DNA from: Pectinatus sp.
GTDB lineage: Bacteria > Bacillota > Negativicutes > Selenomonadales > Selenomonadaceae
Assembly: GCA_020025075.1 (NCBI GenBank)
Contig: JAHHSR010000003.1
Coordinates: 1-63,887, forward strand
DNA: 63,887 bases
Direction: 5' to 3'
Shown here: one piece after another, positions 11,347 through 20,692 of the stretch
How the letters are laid out: each line of letters starts with the position of its first letter
Numbering within the stretch: the stretch's first letter is position 1
Notes under the pieces: model-generated
Told to the model about the DNA's origin: nothing
What the model saw: only the letters and a program-made list of their open reading frames with translations
Database searches by the model: none
Made by a program: the position numbers and the translations under genes

Positions 11347-12426
11347 ATGGAAAGGTATTTTTTAGCGGCGATGCAGGGAATAGCGGGGCTTGGCAGCATA
11401 GGCATAAGGCGCCTTTTGGAGTATTTTGATACGGCCGAGCGGCTATGGCATTGTCCGGCAGAGCAGGTAAGAAAAAGTGGGATTTTATCTGCTAAGGTAT
11501 TGGATAAATTTTTGCAATATCGGCAAAATTTTGAGATACAATCGCTGCAAGATTGTTGCGAGAAAAAGAATATTTCAATAATTACAATTTTTGATAACGA
11601 ATATCCAAAATTGTTAAAAAATATTTACAATCCGCCCAACGTGCTTTTTTGCCGAGGCGACTTGAAAAAGCTGGCCAAACCATTGGCGATGGTAGGCGCG
11701 CGTCGCTTTACGCCTTATGGAAAAAATGTTGCTTTGACCTTGGCACAGGAGCTGGCGCAAAATGGCTATACAATTGTCAGTGGTGCCGCCTATGGGATTG
11801 ATTCCTTTGCTCATGCGGGAGCTTTGCGCTCAGGCAGCACGGTTGCAGTGCTCGGCTGTGGTGTCGATATTGCCTATCCAAGAGAAAATGAGCGCCTGCT
11901 CGAAAAAATTGCTCAAAATGGCGCCATTATTTCGGAGTATTTACCCGGCACGCGTCCTTGTGCCTCTTTTTTTCCCGCGCGCAATCGAATAATTAGCGGC
12001 ATGTCGTACGGTACAATAGTTGTCGAGGCGGCAAAGCGCAGCGGTTCTTTAATTACGGCTGAATATGCCTTGAATGAAGGCCGTGATGTTTTTGCTGTTC
12101 CGGGCAGTATTTATGCACCGGGCAGTGCTGGCTGTAATTATCTCATTCAGCAGGGGGCAAAGCTGGTTACGGCAACAGAGGACATTCTTTGTGAATACGG
12201 AGCTAAGCCTGCTTTTTGCCCGGCTGCAACAAAAAAATTATTGACAGCTGAGGAAAAAAAGATATATGATATTTTATCGTATGAACAGGGCACTAGTACG
12301 GATAAGCTGATTTATAAGCTGCGCGTTGATATATCCCATATAAGTTTTATCCTTTTACAGATGAAGTTAAAGGGAATTATTGAACAAACGCCACAAGGAA
12401 CATATGTGCTGTCGGCCAAGGAGTGA
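11347..12426 (+). CDS. dprA: DNA-processing protein DprA (Smf)
   Basis: A 359-residue DprA. It binds incoming single-stranded DNA during transformation, protects it and loads RecA. An N-terminal SAM-like helical domain precedes the Rossmann-like core, with VGARRFTPYG, SGAAYGIDSFAH and GCGVDIAYP. The C-terminal winged-helix domain (about residues 295-355) is present. ATG start after TGAGGTG. As in Bacillus (smf-topA-gid), it heads the block with topA and trmFO; its stop overlaps the topA Shine-Dalgarno region. Its presence suggests competence potential but does not prove it. Confidence 0.94.
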   Translation: MERYFLAAMQGIAGLGSIGIRRLLEYFDTAERLWHCPAEQVRKSGILSAKVLDKFLQYRQNFEIQSLQDCCEKKNISIITIFDNEYPKLLKNIYNPPNVLFCRGDLKKLAKPLAMVGARRFTPYGKNVALTLAQELAQNGYTIVSGAAYGIDSFAHAGALRSGSTVAVLGCGVDIAYPRENERLLEKIAQNGAIISEYLPGTRPCASFFPARNRIISGMSYGTIVVEAAKRSGSLITAEYALNEGRDVFAVPGSIYAPGSAGCNYLIQQGAKLVTATEDILCEYGAKPAFCPAATKKLLTAEEKKIYDILSYEQGTSTDKLIYKLRVDISHISFILLQMKLKGIIEQTPQGTYVLSAKE

Positions 12427-12434
12427 TTTTTAAA

Positions 12435-14657
12435 GTGGAAAAAGAAAGCAAAGCGAAAAAAACCACGGCAACTGTCAAGCGTAAAAAGGCTAAGACGGCA
12501 GCGAAAAAGACATTGGTCATCGTGGAATCGCCTGCTAAGGCCAAGACGATTGAAAAATATCTTGGCAATAGAAAATATGAAGTGATGGCTTCGATGGGCC
12601 ATTTACGCGACTTGCCCAAAAGCCAGTTTGGCATAGATGTGGAAAATGGTTTTGCTCCTAAATACATAAATATTCGCGGCAAGGGGGACCTTATCAAGTC
12701 ATTGCGCAAAGAGGCTAAAAAGGCCGATAAAATCTATCTGGCCTCTGACCCCGACCGCGAAGGAGAAGCTATTGCTTGGCATCTCGCCTACATTTTGGGC
12801 GTTGACAAGACACAAAAATGCCGCATTGTCTTCAATGAAATTACCAAGCCAGCGATTAATGAAGCTATCAAGCAGCCACGCTCGATAAATGTCGATTTAG
12901 TTGATGCTCAGCAGGCAAGGCGCATGCTCGACCGCATTGTCGGCTATAAGCTTAGCCCGCTTTTGTGGCGTAAAATCAAAAAGGGGCTCAGCGCGGGCCG
13001 TGTTCAATCGGTGGTTTTGAAGATAGTCTGCGATAGGGAAAGAGAAATAAAGTCCTTTGTGCCAGAAGAATATTGGACCGTTGAACTCAAGTTTAAGAAC
13101 GGTAAAAAACCTGCTTCATTTAAAGCTGAGCTTGTCAGCTTTGCCGGTAAAAAATTGGCGATAACGAATGAAGCAGAGGCAGAAAAAGTAAAAAAGGCCA
13201 TCTTAGAGGGTGAATTTACTGTCGAAGAGGTAAAAAGAAGCGAGAGAAAGAGAAAGACGCCGCCTCCTTTTACGACCAGCTCCTTGCAGCAAGATGCTGC
13301 GCGTAAGCTGGGCTTTACCTCTAAACGGACAATGATTATTGCTCAGCAGCTCTATGAAGGCATCAATGTTGGGCGCAAGGGACCGACGGGCCTTATTACT
13401 TATATGCGTACGGATTCGACGCGCATTTCTGAATTGGCGCAAGAAGAAGCACGACAATTTATTGAAAAAAATTTTAGCAAGGACTATTTGCCGGAAAAGC
13501 CGCCTGTCTATGCGGCAAAAAAAGATGCTCAAGATGCACATGAGGCCATTCGACCAACTGACATTACGATGACGCCGGCGCATATTGAGGGGTATTTGAG
13601 CAAGGAACAGGAAAAACTATATCGTCTTATCTGGCAGCGTTTTTTGGCTAGCCAAATGAAGCCTGCTGTGTACGATACGGTCAATATGCAGATTAAAAAT
13701 GGTTCCTACATCGCCAAGGCGTTGGGTTCTATTTTGCGCTTTGAGGGCTTTTTGGCCGTCTATGACGACTCCGATACGAAAAAAGACGTTGTCTTGCCGG
13801 AAATGGCAAAAGGGGAAAAGGTCAAGCTTGATAAGGTGGATTGCTTGCAGCACTTTACAGAACCGCTGGCTCGCTATAATGATGCCTCGATTGTCAAGAC
13901 GCTTGAGGAAAAAGGCATTGGCCGACCGAGTACCTATTCGCCAATTATTGAGACCATTTTGGCGCGCGGCTATGTCGTGCGGCGCGCCAAGAAATTTGAG
14001 CCAACGGAATTGGGCTTTATTGTCTTAGATTTGTTAGAGAAATATTTTAAAAATATTGTCGATATAAAATTTACGGCGGGCATGGAAAGTGACCTTGATA
14101 AAATAGCTGAGGGCCAGCTTGATAAAAATGAGCTTTTGGAATCTTTCTACCAGCCATTTGAAAAGACCTTGGAGCGGGCAGAAGAAGAAATCGGCCATGT
14201 CGATGTGCCAGAAGAAGTATCTGATGTGCGCTGCGAAAAATGCGGCCGTTTCATGGTCGTTAAGCAAGGTCGCTTTAGTAAATTTTTGGCCTGCCCGGGA
14301 TTTCCTGAATGCCGCAATACCAAGCCTATATTAAAGGACACGGGTGCTAAATGCCCTAAATGCGGTGGCAGGATAATTGAAAGAAAGACGAAAAAAGGTC
14401 GCGTTTTTTATGGCTGCGAAAACTATCCGGATTGTGATTTTGTGAGCTGGGATGCGCCTGCACCGGATAAGACTTGCCAAGAGTGTGGCAGCGCAATGCT
14501 GCAGCACCGCTGCAAAAATGGTCAGATAATTTTTTATTGCAGCAATGAAAAATGTTCGACACGTACCGACCATCCTATAAATAAAGAAATAGAGCGCCTT
14601 AAAAAAAAGACGCATGAAAAACATCAGGCAGAAGCAGAAAAAATTGAGGATAAATAA
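12435..14657 (+). CDS. topA: DNA topoisomerase I
   Basis: A 740-residue type IA topoisomerase that relaxes negative supercoils. The N-terminal TOPRIM domain carries VIVESPAKAKTI and DPDREGEAIAWH. The active-site tyrosine is in ITYMRTDSTRIS. Three C-terminal four-cysteine zinc ribbons follow (from about residue 600: CEKCGRFMV, CPKCGGRII, CQECGSAML). The frame opens at a GTG at 12423, but AGGAG ends right there, so the GTG at 12435, 11 bp downstream, is the better start. A lysine-rich N-terminal tail precedes TOPRIM. Confidence 0.96.
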   Translation: MEKESKAKKTTATVKRKKAKTAAKKTLVIVESPAKAKTIEKYLGNRKYEVMASMGHLRDLPKSQFGIDVENGFAPKYINIRGKGDLIKSLRKEAKKADKIYLASDPDREGEAIAWHLAYILGVDKTQKCRIVFNEITKPAINEAIKQPRSINVDLVDAQQARRMLDRIVGYKLSPLLWRKIKKGLSAGRVQSVVLKIVCDREREIKSFVPEEYWTVELKFKNGKKPASFKAELVSFAGKKLAITNEAEAEKVKKAILEGEFTVEEVKRSERKRKTPPPFTTSSLQQDAARKLGFTSKRTMIIAQQLYEGINVGRKGPTGLITYMRTDSTRISELAQEEARQFIEKNFSKDYLPEKPPVYAAKKDAQDAHEAIRPTDITMTPAHIEGYLSKEQEKLYRLIWQRFLASQMKPAVYDTVNMQIKNGSYIAKALGSILRFEGFLAVYDDSDTKKDVVLPEMAKGEKVKLDKVDCLQHFTEPLARYNDASIVKTLEEKGIGRPSTYSPIIETILARGYVVRRAKKFEPTELGFIVLDLLEKYFKNIVDIKFTAGMESDLDKIAEGQLDKNELLESFYQPFEKTLERAEEEIGHVDVPEEVSDVRCEKCGRFMVVKQGRFSKFLACPGFPECRNTKPILKDTGAKCPKCGGRIIERKTKKGRVFYGCENYPDCDFVSWDAPAPDKTCQECGSAMLQHRCKNGQIIFYCSNEKCSTRTDHPINKEIERLKKKTHEKHQAEAEKIEDK

Positions 14658-15998
14658 TTGAAACAAGAAAAAAAAATCATTGTAATTGGCGCCGGCTTGG
14701 CAGGAAGTGAAGCTGCCTGGCAGATAGCCGAAGCGGGATTGCAGGTACATCTTTATGAGATGCGTCCTGAAAAGATGACACCGGCGCACAAGACGGGAGA
14801 ATTTGCCGAATTGGTGTGCAGCAATTCGCTGCGCGGAGCGGGATTGGAAAATGCTGTAGGCGTTTTAAAGCAGGAAATGCGCGATTATGGTTCTTTGATT
14901 ATGGAAATGGCGGATTTGCACGCTGTGCCAGCTGGTGGTGCTTTGGCTGTCGACCGGCACGGCTTTTCACAGGCCGTGACAGAAAAGCTGAAAAATCATC
15001 CCAACGTAAAGCTTTATAATGAAGAAGTTGAGGCTGTACCGGAAGATGAAGAGGCAATTGTTGTCATTGCTTCTGGGCCGTTGACGCAAGGACCGCTAGC
15101 CGCTTCATTAGAGGCACTGATGGGAAAGAGTGACCTTTATTTTTACGATGCAGCAGCGCCTATCGTGACACATGACTCGATAGATATGACTAAGGCTTAT
15201 CGGGCCTCGCGCTATGGCAAGGGCAGTGCCGATTATATCAATTGCCCAATGGATAAAGAGCAGTATGAGATATTTTGGCAAGAGCTTGTCAATGCCGAAC
15301 GGGCACAGACGAAGCAATTTGAAAAGGAAATTTTCTTTGAAGGCTGCATGCCCGTAGAGGAAATGGCCAGTCGCGGTGATGATACCTTGCTTTTTGGTCC
15401 GTTGAAGCCGGTTGGCCTTGAACGTCCGGGAAGCGATAAGCGTCCTTATGCCGTAGTACAGCTGCGCCAAGATGATGCGGCAGATAGTCTATATAATATA
15501 GTTGGTTTTCAGACGCATTTGAAGTGGCCGGAGCAAAAGCGCGTCTTTGGTCTCATACCGGGATTAGAAAAGGCTGAGTTTGTTCGCTATGGCGTCATGC
15601 ACCGCAATACCTTTATCAATTCGCCGCAATTACTATTGCCGACCATGCAGCTGAAGAGTCGTTCCAATTTGCTCTTTGCCGGGCAAATGACAGGCGTTGA
15701 AGGTTATGTTGAATCGGCTGCTAGTGGACTGGTTGCAGGGGTGAATGCGGCGCTTTTAGCTTGCGGGAAAGAGCCGGTTGTATTGCCGCAGGAAACGGCA
15801 CATGGTGCACTTTGCCATTATATCACGCGTCCGCCGTTGAAGAATTTCCAGCCGATGAATATTAATTTTGGGCTTTTGCCGCCGCTAGAGGAGAAGGTGC
15901 GCGATAAAAAGCTTAAAAAACAACTACTTGCGCAGCGCGCCCTAAAGTCGATGAGTGAATTTAGAGCAAGATGCGATTTGAAGAAAATGAATAAATGA
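14658..15998 (+). CDS. trmFO: tRNA U54 methyltransferase TrmFO
   Basis: A 446-residue FAD/NADPH-dependent enzyme that uses methylenetetrahydrofolate to make ribothymidine at position 54 of tRNA. It is typical of Firmicutes, in place of SAM-dependent TrmA. The FAD-binding motif [11 protein letters not shown] lies near the N terminus and the signature [15 protein letters not shown] follows. A second conserved block, [16 protein letters not shown], is near residue 345. TTG start directly after the topA stop, with GAGGAT upstream. In B. subtilis codV (xerC-like) sits between this gene and hslV; here the gap is only 12 bp. Confidence 0.96.
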   Translation: MKQEKKIIVIGAGLAGSEAAWQIAEAGLQVHLYEMRPEKMTPAHKTGEFAELVCSNSLRGAGLENAVGVLKQEMRDYGSLIMEMADLHAVPAGGALAVDRHGFSQAVTEKLKNHPNVKLYNEEVEAVPEDEEAIVVIASGPLTQGPLAASLEALMGKSDLYFYDAAAPIVTHDSIDMTKAYRASRYGKGSADYINCPMDKEQYEIFWQELVNAERAQTKQFEKEIFFEGCMPVEEMASRGDDTLLFGPLKPVGLERPGSDKRPYAVVQLRQDDAADSLYNIVGFQTHLKWPEQKRVFGLIPGLEKAEFVRYGVMHRNTFINSPQLLLPTMQLKSRSNLLFAGQMTGVEGYVESAASGLVAGVNAALLACGKEPVVLPQETAHGALCHYITRPPLKNFQPMNINFGLLPPLEEKVRDKKLKKQLLAQRALKSMSEFRARCDLKKMNK

Positions 15999-16010
15999 TG
16001 AGGTGAGGAT

Positions 16011-16553
16011 ATGTTTAAAGCAACGACGATTATTGCCGTGCGCCGCAATGGCAAGGTAGCCATTGCGGGCGATGGCCAGGTCACGCAGGGACAGGCTGTA
16101 ATCATGAAAGGTAATGCACGCAAAGTGCGCCGTATTTATCACGGCAAGGTTTTGACGGGGTTTGCCGGTTCGGTAGCAGATGCCTTTACCCTTTTTGAAA
16201 AATTTGAAGCCAAGTTAGAAGAATTTGGCGGTTCCTTGACGCGTGCTGCAGTTGAGCTTGCCAAGGAATGGCGCACGGATAAGGTGCTGCGCCGCCTGGA
16301 GGCACTTCTTTTGGTAGCTGACAAAGATAAGACACTTCTCTTATCGGGTGATGGCGAGGTCATTGAACCTGATGATGATGTTGTCGCCATTGGTTCGGGC
16401 GGCTATTATGCCCTTGCTGCTGGCAAGGCGATGCTGCGCCATTGCGGTGAGATGGAGGCTGTGGATATTGCGCGCGAGGCGCTTTCAATAGCTGCCGATA
16501 TTTGCGTTTATACCAACCATAATATTATTGTAGAAGAATTGAGTCAGGAGTGA
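16011..16553 (+). CDS. hslV: HslV protease subunit of the HslUV complex
   Basis: A 180-residue proteasome-like N-terminal nucleophile hydrolase. Alignment to E. coli HslV (TTIVSVRRNG) puts the mature N-terminal threonine at Thr5 of [14 protein letters not shown], implying a four-residue propeptide [13 protein letters not shown] and the C-terminal YTNHNI are conserved. It forms a double hexamer capped by HslU and degrades unfolded proteins. Threonine, not the serine found in B. subtilis ClpQ/CodW, is the likely nucleophile. GGTGAGGAT precedes the ATG; hslU follows 6 bp later. Confidence 0.96.
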   Translation: MFKATTIIAVRRNGKVAIAGDGQVTQGQAVIMKGNARKVRRIYHGKVLTGFAGSVADAFTLFEKFEAKLEEFGGSLTRAAVELAKEWRTDKVLRRLEALLLVADKDKTLLLSGDGEVIEPDDDVVAIGSGGYYALAAGKAMLRHCGEMEAVDIAREALSIAADICVYTNHNIIVEELSQE

Positions 16554-16559
16554 GGATTG

Positions 16560-17939
16560 ATGAACGAACAGACACCGCGTCAGATTGTTGATGAGCTTAA
16601 TAAATATGTCGTCGGACAGGATAAGGCAAAGCGCGCTGTCGCTGTCGCGCTTCGCAATCGTTGGCGCTCGCAGCGCTTGCCTGAATCAATGCAAGAGGAG
16701 ATTATTCCGAAAAATATCTTGATGATTGGCGCCACAGGCGTTGGCAAGACGGAAATTGCCAGAAGGCTTGCCAAATTGGTGCGCGCGCCCTTTTTAAAAA
16801 TAGAAGCCACTAAATTTACGGAAGTAGGCTATGTGGGCCGCGATGTTGAATCAATCGTACGCGATTTGGTAGAAATATCTGTGCGCATGATTAAACAAAA
16901 AAAGATGAAGGCCGTACAGGATAAGGCCAAGGAAATGGCGCAAGAGAGAATTTTGGATTTGCTTGTGCCCGACACGAAAACTAGTGCTGTAAATCCGCTC
17001 GGCGCTATTTTTGGTGGCGATGATGAAGAAAAGCAGCAAGCAGCGGAGCCAAAATATAAGGCGGGCCGTGAATTTTGCCGCAAGCGCCTTTTGGCGGGAG
17101 AGCTTGAAAGGGAAATGGTCGAAGTAGAAGTAGAAGATACGAGCTCGCCTGTACTGGGCATGTTTGCCGGCTCTGGCATGGAAGATATGACCAATAACCT
17201 GCAAGATGTCCTGGGAAGCTTTTTGCCCAAAAAGAAAAAATGCCGCAAGGTAACAATTAGCGAGGCAAGAAAGATATTCGAGCAGCAGGAAGCGCAAAAG
17301 CTTATCGACATGGATGATGTTGTGAGTGAGGGCATTAAGGCGGCAGAAACAAATGGCATTATCTTCCTTGATGAAATTGATAAGATTGCCGCTAAAAGTG
17401 GCGGCAGCTCAGGACCTGATGTTTCGCGCGAAGGCGTGCAGCGCGATATTTTGCCCATTGTTGAGGGGTCTACCGTCGTAACGAAATATGGTCCTGTCAA
17501 GACGACGCACATGCTCTTTATAGCTGCTGGCGCATTTCATGTTGCCAAGCCCTCCGACCTCATACCTGAATTGCAGGGGCGCTTCCCTATTCGCGTTGAA
17601 CTCACATCTTTGACGAAGGAAGATTTCAAGCGTATTTTGACGGAACCGCAAAATGCTTTATTGAAGCAGTATATGGCTCTTTTGCAAACGGAAGATGTTG
17701 AAATTTCTTTTGCGGATGAAGCTATTGACAGGATTGCGGAAATTGCCTGCCAGATTAATTCGGAAATGGAAGATATTGGGGCGCGTCGCCTTTATACGGT
17801 GATGGAAAAGCTTCTGGAAGACCTTTCTTTTGATGCGCCCGATTTAGAAGAAAAGACCGTCAAAATTGACGCTTCTTATATTGACGATAAACTTTCTGGC
17901 ATTATCACCAATCGTGATGTCAGCCAATTCATTCTCTGA
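16560..17939 (+). CDS. hslU: HslU ATPase subunit
   Basis: A 459-residue AAA+ unfoldase that feeds substrates to HslV. It begins [19 protein letters not shown]. Walker A is [13 protein letters not shown], Walker B is [11 protein letters not shown] and the sensor region contains [10 protein letters not shown]. The I domain between the Walker motifs is charged and variable, with [12 protein letters not shown]. The C terminus ends ...VSQFIL, the type of tail that inserts into HslV. ATG at 16560 is preferred over the TTG one codon earlier. A hairpin terminator follows. Confidence 0.97.
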   Translation: MNEQTPRQIVDELNKYVVGQDKAKRAVAVALRNRWRSQRLPESMQEEIIPKNILMIGATGVGKTEIARRLAKLVRAPFLKIEATKFTEVGYVGRDVESIVRDLVEISVRMIKQKKMKAVQDKAKEMAQERILDLLVPDTKTSAVNPLGAIFGGDDEEKQQAAEPKYKAGREFCRKRLLAGELEREMVEVEVEDTSSPVLGMFAGSGMEDMTNNLQDVLGSFLPKKKKCRKVTISEARKIFEQQEAQKLIDMDDVVSEGIKAAETNGIIFLDEIDKIAAKSGGSSGPDVSREGVQRDILPIVEGSTVVTKYGPVKTTHMLFIAAGAFHVAKPSDLIPELQGRFPIRVELTSLTKEDFKRILTEPQNALLKQYMALLQTEDVEISFADEAIDRIAEIACQINSEMEDIGARRLYTVMEKLLEDLSFDAPDLEEKTVKIDASYIDDKLSGIITNRDVSQFIL

Positions 17940-17956
17940 TATGTAATAATGGATAG

Positions 17957-17998
17957 CCGCCTTTTGCTCATAAAGAAGAGGCGGTTCTTCTTTCTTTT
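17957..17998 (+). terminator. intrinsic terminator after hslU
   Basis: CCGCCTTTT pairs with AAGAGGCGG (one T-G pair) around an 11-nt loop, followed by the T-rich TTCTTCTTTCTTTT. Confidence 0.75.
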
Positions 17999-18150
17999 GA
18001 ACTTGCTGGTTGGAAAATGGATTTACCACTAAAAGTAATTGTATTTAAAAACAGGTTAATTTATAAAATTTTAAAAAAACTGTATTTTTTGTTTTGTATA
18101 TGATAAAATAATATATGTTTAAAATATTATGAAAGAGGATTTGATAATAA

Positions 18151-18927
18151 ATGACTACTTTACTGGAAAAGACACGTAAGATTAACCGGTTGTTGCAAAA
18201 ATCAGATAATGTGGAATATGATGGTATCTCTTGCGTCTTGAGCAATGTATTGGAAGCCAATGTATATATAGTCTCGACGACAGGAGAAATTTTTGGCTAT
18301 GCATTTGTCGATGATTTTGAATGTGATATCATGCTCGATAAAGTAGTCAGCCAAGGACAATTCCCTAAGCATTATGTCAACTGGCTCTTAAAGCTTGACG
18401 AAACATCTGCGAACATGAAACTGGAAAAAGGAACTTGCGCCTTTGCTGATAAGACGCGTTGCCTTTATAGTGGCAAAAATACGACAATCGTACCAATTTT
18501 TTGCATTGGCGAAAGAAAGGGAACTCTTATCGTCGCTAAATTTGACGAGGAATTTGATGATGATGATGTCCTGCTTGCTGAATACGGTGCAACCGTTGTC
18601 GGCATGGAAATTTTGCGCGACCATACGGAAAAAATGGAAGAAGATTTGCGCAAGCAGACGACTGTCAAGATTGCACTTTCGACTCTTTCTTACTCTGAGC
18701 AGGAAGCGGCTGTCAATATCTTTGATGAATTAAATGGCTTAGAAGGCAAGCTCATCGCTTCGAAGATAGCTGATAGCGTCGGCATCACGCGTTCGGTAAT
18801 TGTCAATGCACTGCGCAAATTTGAGTCGGCAGGCCTGATAGAATCGAAATCACTCGGCATGAAAGGCACCTACATTAGGGTACTCAATGAACATTTGCTT
18901 GATGAAGTGCGAAAGTTGAAGAGATGA
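18151..18927 (+). CDS. codY: GTP/branched-chain amino acid-sensing repressor CodY
   Basis: A 258-residue CodY. The N-terminal GAF domain (about 1-155) binds isoleucine, valine or leucine, and the C-terminal winged helix binds DNA. The recognition helix region IADSVGITRSVIVNALRK near residues 203-220 is the conserved CodY signature. CodY represses amino acid uptake and catabolism, and in B. subtilis flagellar genes, when nutrients are abundant. It has its own terminator and lies directly upstream of the fla/che cluster, exactly as in B. subtilis. Start ATG with GAAAGAGGA upstream; the region before it is AT-rich and holds no obvious CodY box. Confidence 0.97.
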   Translation: MTTLLEKTRKINRLLQKSDNVEYDGISCVLSNVLEANVYIVSTTGEIFGYAFVDDFECDIMLDKVVSQGQFPKHYVNWLLKLDETSANMKLEKGTCAFADKTRCLYSGKNTTIVPIFCIGERKGTLIVAKFDEEFDDDDVLLAEYGATVVGMEILRDHTEKMEEDLRKQTTVKIALSTLSYSEQEAAVNIFDELNGLEGKLIASKIADSVGITRSVIVNALRKFESAGLIESKSLGMKGTYIRVLNEHLLDEVRKLKR

Positions 18928-18938
18928 TAGAAAAATTA

Positions 18939-18979
18939 GCGGCTTTTTCTGGCAGTTTGCTGGAAAGCCGCCTTTTTTT
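18939..18979 (+). terminator. intrinsic terminator after codY
   Basis: GCGGCTTT (18939-18946) pairs perfectly with AAAGCCGC (18964-18971), followed by seven T residues. Confidence 0.9.
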
Positions 18980-19013
18980 ATAAAAAGTGCTTGTTTATTT
19001 TGCTGTTTGTTTA

Positions 19014-19042
19014 TTGCAGCCAGAAGTTGTATGTGGTATAAT
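19014..19042 (+). promoter_or_regulatory. strong sigma-A promoter upstream of flgB (P1)
   Basis: TTGCAG and TATAAT are separated by 17 bp, and TG one base before the -10 makes it an extended -10 promoter. It lies 35 bp after the codY terminator and would give a ~380-nt leader before flgB. A weaker overlapping candidate downstream is TTGCAC, 16 bp, TATAGT near 19174-19201. Confidence 0.65.
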
Positions 19043-19242
19043 CGGAAATATTTTTGTTTATCAAAGCAAAACAATTATTTATAATTTTTAATTTTTCCAT
19101 CGTAAAAAATTATCGCAAGAAAAAAATAAAGTAAGAGGATATTGTCTACTTATCTAGAAATGTAAGAATTTAGAGTTGCACATATAATAATTATTATTAT
19201 AGTGAAGATTAAAATTGTATTCGGTTAATGCCATTGTGAGGT

Positions 19243-19278
19243 AATTTTCTTGAAGCAAGGAAAATTCGTTGCTATAAT
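19243..19278 (+). promoter_or_regulatory. flgB-proximal promoter (P2) with CodY-like half-sites
   Basis: TTGAAG (19250-19255) and TATAAT (19273-19278) are 17 bp apart. The -35 lies between AATTTTC (19243-19249) and GAAAATT (19260-19266), which are exactly the two half-sites of the CodY box AATTTTCWGAAAATT but 10 bp apart instead of 1. An operator is inferred; binding by CodY is not shown by sequence alone. Confidence 0.5.
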
Positions 19279-19310
19279 ATAAATAATTAGTTTGCTTTGT
19301 ATAGAACTTG

Positions 19311-19399
19311 TACCTGCTAAAAAGGGAGTTGTACTGCCCTTTTGGGCAGGAAATTTATTTTTGCGCTTGGCGGGCGGCTTATCTTCCTCCCTGCCAGGT
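19311..19399 (+). promoter_or_regulatory. structured 5' leader of the fla/che operon
   Basis: ACCTG (19312-19316) can pair with CAGGT (19395-19399) and, nested inside, AGGGAG (19323-19328) with CTCCCT (19387-19392). Within lies a strong hairpin CTGCCC-TTTT-GGGCAG (19334-19349) followed by AAATTTATTTTT, a weak terminator-like run. GGCAGG of that hairpin could pair instead with CCTGCC at 19390-19395, so two mutually exclusive folds are possible. No known riboswitch class was recognised. Confidence 0.4.
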
Positions 19400-19427
19400 G
19401 TCATTTTGTGAAGAGAGGAAACGAGTG

Positions 19428-19856
19428 ATGTTAAATAGTATCATCGATATGCCGTCAATGGCCATCATGGAAAAGGCCATGCAAGCAGCTTCGCTGCGCC
19501 ATGAGGTACTCAGCAATAACATGGCCAATGTCAATACGCCAGGATTTAAGAGAAAGCGCGTTGAATTTGAAAAATTGCTTTCGGCAGCTCTTTACGGTGC
19601 TGATAACTCTAAGAAGCTGCGCTTAGCGCGCACTAATCCGAGGGATATCGCTGTTTATTCGCAGGGTGGTAATTACGCATCTGTTCAACCTGTCGTGCAG
19701 CAGATTAATGATACGACAATGCGTGCTGATGGTAATAATGTTGACCCTGACCGCGAAATGGCGGGCATGGCCAAAAATACAATGTATTATGATGCCCTGG
19801 CAAGAGAAATGGGTGCACAGATTAGCAATTTGCGCCTCGTCATCAAGGGACAATGA
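19428..19856 (+). CDS. flgB: flagellar basal-body rod protein FlgB
   Basis: A 142-residue proximal rod protein. The N-terminal region carries the rod signature LSNNMANVNTPGFKRKR. Rod proteins are exported by the flagellar type III system without a cleaved signal. ATG at 19428 is chosen because AGAGAGGA lies about 11 bp upstream; the open frame upstream overlaps the structured leader. First gene of the long fla/che operon, in the same position after codY as in B. subtilis. Confidence 0.94.
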   Translation: MLNSIIDMPSMAIMEKAMQAASLRHEVLSNNMANVNTPGFKRKRVEFEKLLSAALYGADNSKKLRLARTNPRDIAVYSQGGNYASVQPVVQQINDTTMRADGNNVDPDREMAGMAKNTMYYDALAREMGAQISNLRLVIKGQ

Positions 19857-19869
19857 GAGGGGTTTTTAA

Positions 19870-20322
19870 ATGGGAATGTTCAATGCTATAGATATTTCGG
19901 CCTCGGGTATGAGCGCGGAAAGATTGCGGCTTGATGTAATCAGCAATAACCTTGCCAATGCTGATTCTACGCGTACACCGAACAATGGCGGTCCGTATCG
20001 TCGCAAGTATGTCATTTTTGAACCGCGCAGCAATGGCAATAAATCGGATTTTTTCTCCGTATTTTCTGATGCGATGCAAAAACAAAATCACGGCAACGGC
20101 GTGCGTGCTGTGCGCATTGCTGAAGATATGAGCCCCTTTAAACTCAAATATGACCCAGGCAATCCTGATGCCGATAGGCAAGGGTATGTTCATATGCCGA
20201 ATGTCAATGTAGTTTCGGAAATGACGGATATGATTACCGCTTCGCGTGCTTATGAAGCGGATGTTACAGCTGTCGATGCGGCAAAAAATATGTTTATGAA
20301 GACGCTTAATATTGGCAAATAA
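19870..20322 (+). CDS. flgC: flagellar basal-body rod protein FlgC
   Basis: A 150-residue proximal rod protein with the N-terminal motif VISNNLANADSTRT. The C-terminal ending, YEADVTAVDAAKNMF with a following hydrophobic heptad, is shared with rod and hook proteins. AGAGGGG Shine-Dalgarno 9 bp upstream of ATG; 13 bp after flgB. Confidence 0.95.
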   Translation: MGMFNAIDISASGMSAERLRLDVISNNLANADSTRTPNNGGPYRRKYVIFEPRSNGNKSDFFSVFSDAMQKQNHGNGVRAVRIAEDMSPFKLKYDPGNPDADRQGYVHMPNVNVVSEMTDMITASRAYEADVTAVDAAKNMFMKTLNIGK

Positions 20323-20337
20323 TGAGGAGCAAAAGCG

Positions 20338-20637
20338 ATGAATATAGAAAAGTTGCAAATGGTGCCCGTGAAGATGAGCGTGCCGCTTTACACGGGTGCA
20401 CCTAAAACTCAGCCAGAAAAATCTTTTGGCGAGTTTTTGTCTAATTCCTTGCAAAAGGTCAATGCTCTGCAAAAGGATGCCCATGATATGAATATCGCCT
20501 TGGCTGCAGGCAAGGTCGATGATATATCGCAGGTAGTCATTGCCTCGGAAAAGGCACAGCTGGCTTTAAATCTGACCATGAGCATCAGAAATAAGGCCGT
20601 AGAGGCTTATCAGGAAATAATGCGAATGCAAGTATGA
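20338..20637 (+). CDS. fliE: flagellar hook-basal body protein FliE
   Basis: A 99-residue FliE, the MS ring-rod junction protein. The conserved C-terminal half is present: SQVVIASEKAQLALNLTM and a final NKAVEAYQEIMRMQV. ATG with GAGGAG upstream, 15 bp after flgC. Confidence 0.95.
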   Translation: MNIEKLQMVPVKMSVPLYTGAPKTQPEKSFGEFLSNSLQKVNALQKDAHDMNIALAAGKVDDISQVVIASEKAQLALNLTMSIRNKAVEAYQEIMRMQV

Positions 20638-20692
20638 TACCGTATAAAAACAACCGCTGCATAAAAGATGCAGGATAGATGAAGGGATTGAG

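Noticed and set aside
16829-17512. 227-codon antisense frame in hslU
   Set aside because: Lies wholly opposite a strongly conserved gene and has Ser/Arg-rich sequence typical of a shadow frame.
19308-19427. N-terminal extension of flgB
   Set aside because: FlgB homologues begin near 19428, which has a Shine-Dalgarno; the upstream part is out of family and overlaps RNA structure.
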